A stretch of DNA of 64,000 bases from NCBI GenBank assembly GCA_010093605.1, contig MU004186.1, positions 910,616 to 974,615 on the forward strand. The letters run 5' to 3'. A model generated the notes under the pieces. The model was not told the origin of the DNA. It made no database searches and worked only from the letters and a program-made list of their open reading frames with translations. The position numbers and the translations under genes were made by a program. Positions 60,160 to 64,000 of this stretch are shown piece by piece; within the stretch, counting starts at the first letter, position 1, and every line of letters begins with the position of its first letter. This DNA comes from Lophium mytilinum (taxonomy: Eukaryota > Ascomycota > Dothideomycetes > Mytilinidiales > Mytilinidiaceae).

Positions 60160-60968
60160 TTGCACGCAGCTCTCGCCATGTTGCATGATAGCAACAAACC
60201 TATACCCCCCGATATCTTTGGGAATGATGTAACGAACCTTAACGAATTCGCCCGGAGAGCAGCTGATTTGCTTGAAGTGGAAAAGGCCAAGAAGAAAGTC
60301 CAAGCAGATGCTGACGATTTGGTGATGTTGAGGAGTAAAACTCAAGAAAATGCTGCCGAGCTGGTATCGCTGAAGAAGAAAGCTGAAGAAGATAGCGAGG
60401 CGCTTAAAAGTGCAAAGAAGAAAGCTGAAGAGAGTTCAGATGAGTTGGGGAAAGCAAAGAAGAAGGCCCAAGATGATGCCAGTGAATTAGTGAAGCTGCG
60501 AACACAAGTCGAGTCTTGGAATGCGGACTGCCCTGAAAACAACCTCCATCCTTCGTTCAACGGAGCGTTGATTCTCATCGTGAATCCTCAGGCATCACAT
60601 ATTGTCGATGTTGGAATCGGTAAGTGCTCTCGTTACAATGCGAACTTTGCGTCTTACACGGTGGGAATGTAGAAAATCACGCGCGAGCCCACGCCTGGCC
60701 AATCGAGTGGAATGGCAGATTCTTCAACAGCAACCAGATGTTGAGGCTTGAAAAGGTTGATTCTGCCAATCGAAAGTCGGCCTGGTACATAACTTGTCGA
60801 GGTGGAGCCGGTGAACGTGACACGTGGGGAGATTGCTTGACGGCAGCAGACCCGAGTGAGAAGCAGAACCCGAATGTCATGAACAGGAAAAAGGACCCTA
60901 ACGGTGCGGGGAAACGCCAGCACTGGTTTATCTCTTTTGAGAATTGGGGTTACTATCGGTATTTTTGA
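60160..60968 (+). CDS. Coiled-coil orphan protein, partner candidate of the MACPF-like gene
   Basis: Two exons, 60160-60619 and 60673-60968, encode 251 residues (245 if the Met at 60178 is used). Residues 40-110 form a coiled coil of 14-residue repeats (LVMLRSKTQENAAE, LVSLKKKAEEDSEA, LKSAKKKAEESSDE, LGKAKKKAQDDASE). The C-terminal 130 residues look globular and rich in Trp, Asn and Gly (HAWPIEWNGRFFNSNQMLRL, KRQHWFISFENWGYYRYF), a composition often seen in lectin-like or beta-sandwich domains, but I recognise no family. No signal peptide. Divergent from the MACPF-like gene. Confidence 0.7.
60240..60519 (+). repeat. 42-bp in-frame repeats coding for the coiled coil
   Basis: Five 42-bp units plus a partial one inside the coiled-coil gene, each encoding 14 residues (two heptads). 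The AAGAAGAAAGCTGAAGA core is nearly identical in two neighbours. Confidence 0.65.
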
Positions 60969-61436
60969 CCTTGTAAATTCGTTCAAGCTCAAGCTGATGG
61001 TTTCTGTAAGTTTTTTCAACGTAGGCCTTGGTGAGTATCTCATACTCAGCCAAGCTCCTCCTCAAGCTCCGAAGTAAGCACTTTTATAGATCACACCTTT
61101 AAATTTCCCAGCAAGTGCTAAACAGGTTTAGGGTTGCCTCCGTCTCCGTAGGATCAGCCTTGACGGGGTAAGTGGTCTTACATATACGAGTTTCCTATTG
61201 AATGCTGACCAAAATGAAGGATTGGACTGCGAACTGTGCCTGCGGACAATGGAGGTAACAAAATGCCACCAGAGCTAGCACGTTGGGCGATATATCGCTG
61301 GGACTTTTGATTTTATAGACTGCTATTACAATCACATTCATTACCAGCCAAGCTTGAAGTGACTTTGTGCAAAGTTGTGAGAATAACGAAACCTCCTGAT
61401 TATCATGCTCGAGGTCTTAACCATATGCCTTTCCCA
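60969..61436. other. Intergenic, convergent 3' ends
   Basis: 470 bp between the stops of the coiled-coil gene (+) and the 522-residue orphan (-); no gene seen. Confidence 0.5.
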
Positions 61437-63109
61437 TCATTCATGACCTCCAGCTAACTGCTTCTGACTCCGGTCAGGTGCTCTCACTGAAACCCCAGAT
61501 AGTTTGTTTTGTTGAGCGTCCTTCAAGTTTTGCTGAATCATGCCCTTCATGCCCTTCTGCGGCGCAGTCTCCCCTTTGTCGCCTCCACTGTTATTTCCTA
61601 TGATGCCTTTCGCTGGAGCTAAACTCGAATTCCGATCGCGAGCGGCAGCTTGGTAGTAGTCTGCCATGTCCTCGCCCTGCTTGCTTTCTTTGAGAGCTGG
61701 CGACTTCTCGGTAGTTTGTTTCTGGCCATCGCTCGCGGGAGAGGTTTCCTCCTTTTCAGATTTGTCAGTCATGTGGTCGGACAGAGTGTCTTTCGCAGCA
61801 GCGAGAATAGGGAGATCGCTTGAAGTAGTCAACTTCAGAACATTTGCAAACAAGTCGATGTTCTCTCTGACTGCTGTGTCGCCGTCACCGAGCGTCTCTC
61901 TGAGCAGCGCGTTCTTAGCCAGACCCTCGAGATTTCCGTCCGGCTTCTCCGTTTCACTCGATTCCTTTTTCTTCTTCAAACCAAAGAACTTGCTGAACCA
62001 GCCCTGAGCTTCCTTACGGTCCGCTCTCAGTGTCTTAAGGTACAATTCCTCTTTCTTCATCCTTGCTTTTTCATCAGCGTCCGAATCAACATTCTGTTTC
62101 TGAACCTTTAGCGACTCCACCAACTGCAGAGCAAGGAGGAACTTGTCCTCGTCCGTTAAGTTCAATCGATTGAGTTCCTCAAGTGCTGCCTTTGTCTTCT
62201 GAGCAGCGGCAAGTACTGCTTTATTTTTAAGATCCTTCTTCTCGAGGTCTTTGTTGGCTAGCGCCGTTATGGTTTGGTTGGCAACTCGCGTTTCATATCG
62301 AGACCTCGCGTCCTGAACACCTGCCGTATCCATGAACTCATGCAAGAAGTGGCCCATGACAGACTTGAGGGCATTGACCCCCAGCATAGCGAGCTTCCCG
62401 CCAAGCTCTGCGCCCGTCTCATACTGGTCTCCGAAGTACCCAGCCCACTCCGGGAGATCCTCTGAAGCAGCCATAGCGAACTCGACGGTGGAAAGCCCAG
62501 TGAATCTATGCTACCAAATATTAGTACAATACACTTTGCATAGTCATCCGCCGGACTCACCTGAAATATCTTTGGCGCTTTCAGCTTTGGTGATATCGGC
62601 GGGTGATAGACGATCCATCTGCGAAGCAGTTTCCCAGAGCCATTTTGCCCATAGTGGAAGCACTCATTCAGCCTCAAAGTGATCCACCCCTCTTCCTTTC
62701 CAGCAAGGTCCAGAATATGATAGTCTTGCATCGGACCGCCTTGGTAGCCCTTCTCTGCGAACTCGGCGGCAATGAAGATATTCGTTTCGCCTGTAATTTG
62801 CCTGCCTCAGCTCCAAAACCCGCACAAATTGTACGAAAACATACCCAAAACCGTAAGCCTTTTGTCCTTTTTAGCGACCACTGGCTTACTCCCGTTCTCC
62901 TTTCGGTTCTTGCTTGCCTCTTCCACATCTTTCTTGGTCATCAAGGCAGGAATTTCTATCCCTTTGTCTAAGTAGCCCCAATACGCTTTTGCAAGATAGT
63001 AAACCGCACTGCGGTTGGAGCGCTCTTCCTTCCAAGAAACAGTCGCTTTATCGTCAGGTTCGGTAGGGAATGTGATCCATTGACCCGTTGTCGGCACGTT
63101 CAATGCCAT
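61437..63109 (-). CDS. Orphan 522-residue protein of the MACPF-like cluster
   Basis: Three exons, 62845-63109, 62561-62790 and 61437-62510. The first 180 residues look globular (MALNVPTTGQWITFPTEP, SAVYYLAKAYWGYLDKG, GYQGGPMQDYHILDLAG, LRRWIVYHPP). The middle is a small Gly/Ala-rich helical stretch (ETGAELGGKLAMLGVNALKS) that could be amphipathic or membrane-seeking. The last 300 residues are highly charged and helical with Lys/Glu runs, then a Gln/Asn/Gly-rich end. No known domain or signal peptide is recognised. Junction 1 uses acceptor TTACAG; an earlier GGCAG would shift the frame. A palindrome like that of its neighbours lies 229 bp upstream. Confidence 0.72.
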
Positions 63110-63760
63110 TGCGATGTTTGCTCAGTCGACAATCTGCACGACCTTCGTGCCGGGCAGAGCTCACGGAAGAATGCTTCAAGCAGTGCTAAGAGCCGATTTT
63201 GGATAGAGACACACGTGATAAGAGACTACACTCCATACTCAGTTTGAACCCCCACATCTTATCTCTAATCGAGGCACAAATCTATCGCACAAGAGCTTTA
63301 GCGACCTGATGTGGCTCTGGTGTGAAGGCGCTAGGGGTTCAGCTGAAGGCGGGGTACGAAAGTAACTTCGTAGCTAGATTCTCATACCAGATTCTAGACC
63401 AGCAAACTATGAATCCCATGGTTCCCCAGACCGCAAAGAGTAAAGCACTAATGCAGAGTTTGACGGGAAGCATGGGCCACAGTAGAGCCACGCGCTGAGC
63501 CTACCGCTGGCCACCACCACTTACTGCTGAACGTTTCTGCTATGCTAAACGGTGCCCACACTTACTAAGGTATAACGCACCATACTAGCCGCATGGTAGG
63601 CATGCAGATCCAAGATGTCGCATGGCTGAATCTAGAGCCACCTATACCGATCACAGGGAGCTGGTCCTAGGGCAGACATTTTGGGTCTAATATAGCCTCT
63701 TCACTAACTGAATCGTGTCAAGATCTTCCGAATAGCGCACTCCATCTGCAGTTCATACCT
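63110..63760. other. Intergenic, promoter of the 522-residue orphan
   Basis: 650 bp; no gene seen. Contains palindrome site 3. Confidence 0.5.
63338..63347. promoter_or_regulatory. Palindrome TTCAGCTGAA, site 3
   Basis: 229 bp before the start of the 522-residue orphan gene; flanked by GGGG on the left and GGCGGGG on the right. Confidence 0.45.
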
Positions 63761-64000
63761 CTAGTAAGACCGATTCGGCATAGACGCATACTCCACATAC
63801 TCAGGCAACCTCGCAAACGGACTCAGAATCAGCTGCGCCACCAATCCAGACTCGCATACCCCAGTGCCAGCTGAAAGCTGGATCTTCTGGCCGTCCTTCA
63901 GCTTTAGCTCCAGTAGCTTCTTCCTTACGTCCCTCTCAAGCGACCGGACCTTGTCAAAATAGGTATTGATAGCTTGCCTGAGTTGGGAATCCTGGCCTTC
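63761..64000 (-). CDS. 3' end of a further gene, cut by window edge
   Basis: Open without any stop from base 64000 down to TAG at 63761-63763: 79 residues, no start codon inside. It begins with a charged helix (YFDKVRSLERDVRKKLLELK) and ends in a more hydrophobic part (GLVAQLILSPFARLPEYVEY). I recognise no family. Position and strand suggest it belongs to the MACPF-like cluster. Confidence 0.6.
   Translation of the reverse strand, partial: EGQDSQLRQAINTYFDKVRSLERDVRKKLLELKLKDGQKIQLSAGTGVCESGLVAQLILSPFARLPEYVEYASMPNRSY

Overview
The window is nuclear DNA of a filamentous ascomycete. The genes have short introns of about 45-75 bp with GTAAGT-like donors, and the set is typically fungal: Cyc8/Ssn6, Kre6/Skn1, Ppn2, DUF3445 and HET-type relics. 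A Dothideomycete is my best guess from the look of the BTB-like, GH63-like and orphan proteins, but that rests on recall and not on a search. No RNA gene, CRISPR array, prophage or intact transposon was recognised. All gene models below were spliced by hand from the sequence; every complete model sums to a multiple of three and ends at a stop.

Left part (1-20 kb), mostly housekeeping: the 3' part of an MFS sugar transporter (+); a GH63-like glucosidase with two microexons (-); the mitochondrial Fe-S scaffold Nfu1 (-); the beta-1,6-glucan protein Kre6/Skn1 (-); a conserved mitochondrial protein of unknown function (-); and the TPR corepressor Cyc8/Ssn6 (-), followed by 4.3 kb of apparently non-coding upstream DNA.

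Middle (24-50 kb): a 1110-residue orphan fungal protein with a GC-AG intron and a possible HET-like remnant behind it; a compact divergent pair, zf-HIT protein and Cox11; a cytochrome P450; a BTB-like protein; the diphthamide factor Dph3; a secreted GH5-like enzyme with a cysteine-rich tail; a membrane-anchored DUF3445 (HODM) protein; an NmrA-like protein; the histone-fold protein CENP-S/Mhf1; and the polyphosphatase Ppn2.

Right part (50-64 kb), accessory: a 4 kb gene-poor stretch with decayed tandem repeats, a CCCH zinc-finger protein, a HET-protein relic, and then a small cluster. The cluster holds a MACPF/stonustoxin-like pore-former candidate with a duplicated C-terminal module, a divergent coiled-coil orphan, a third orphan protein, and the 3' end of a further gene at the right edge. 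The three complete cluster genes share the exact 10-bp palindrome TTCAGCTGAA 117-229 bp before their starts. That makes the cluster the best candidate here for an undescribed, co-regulated system (defence, competition or allorecognition).
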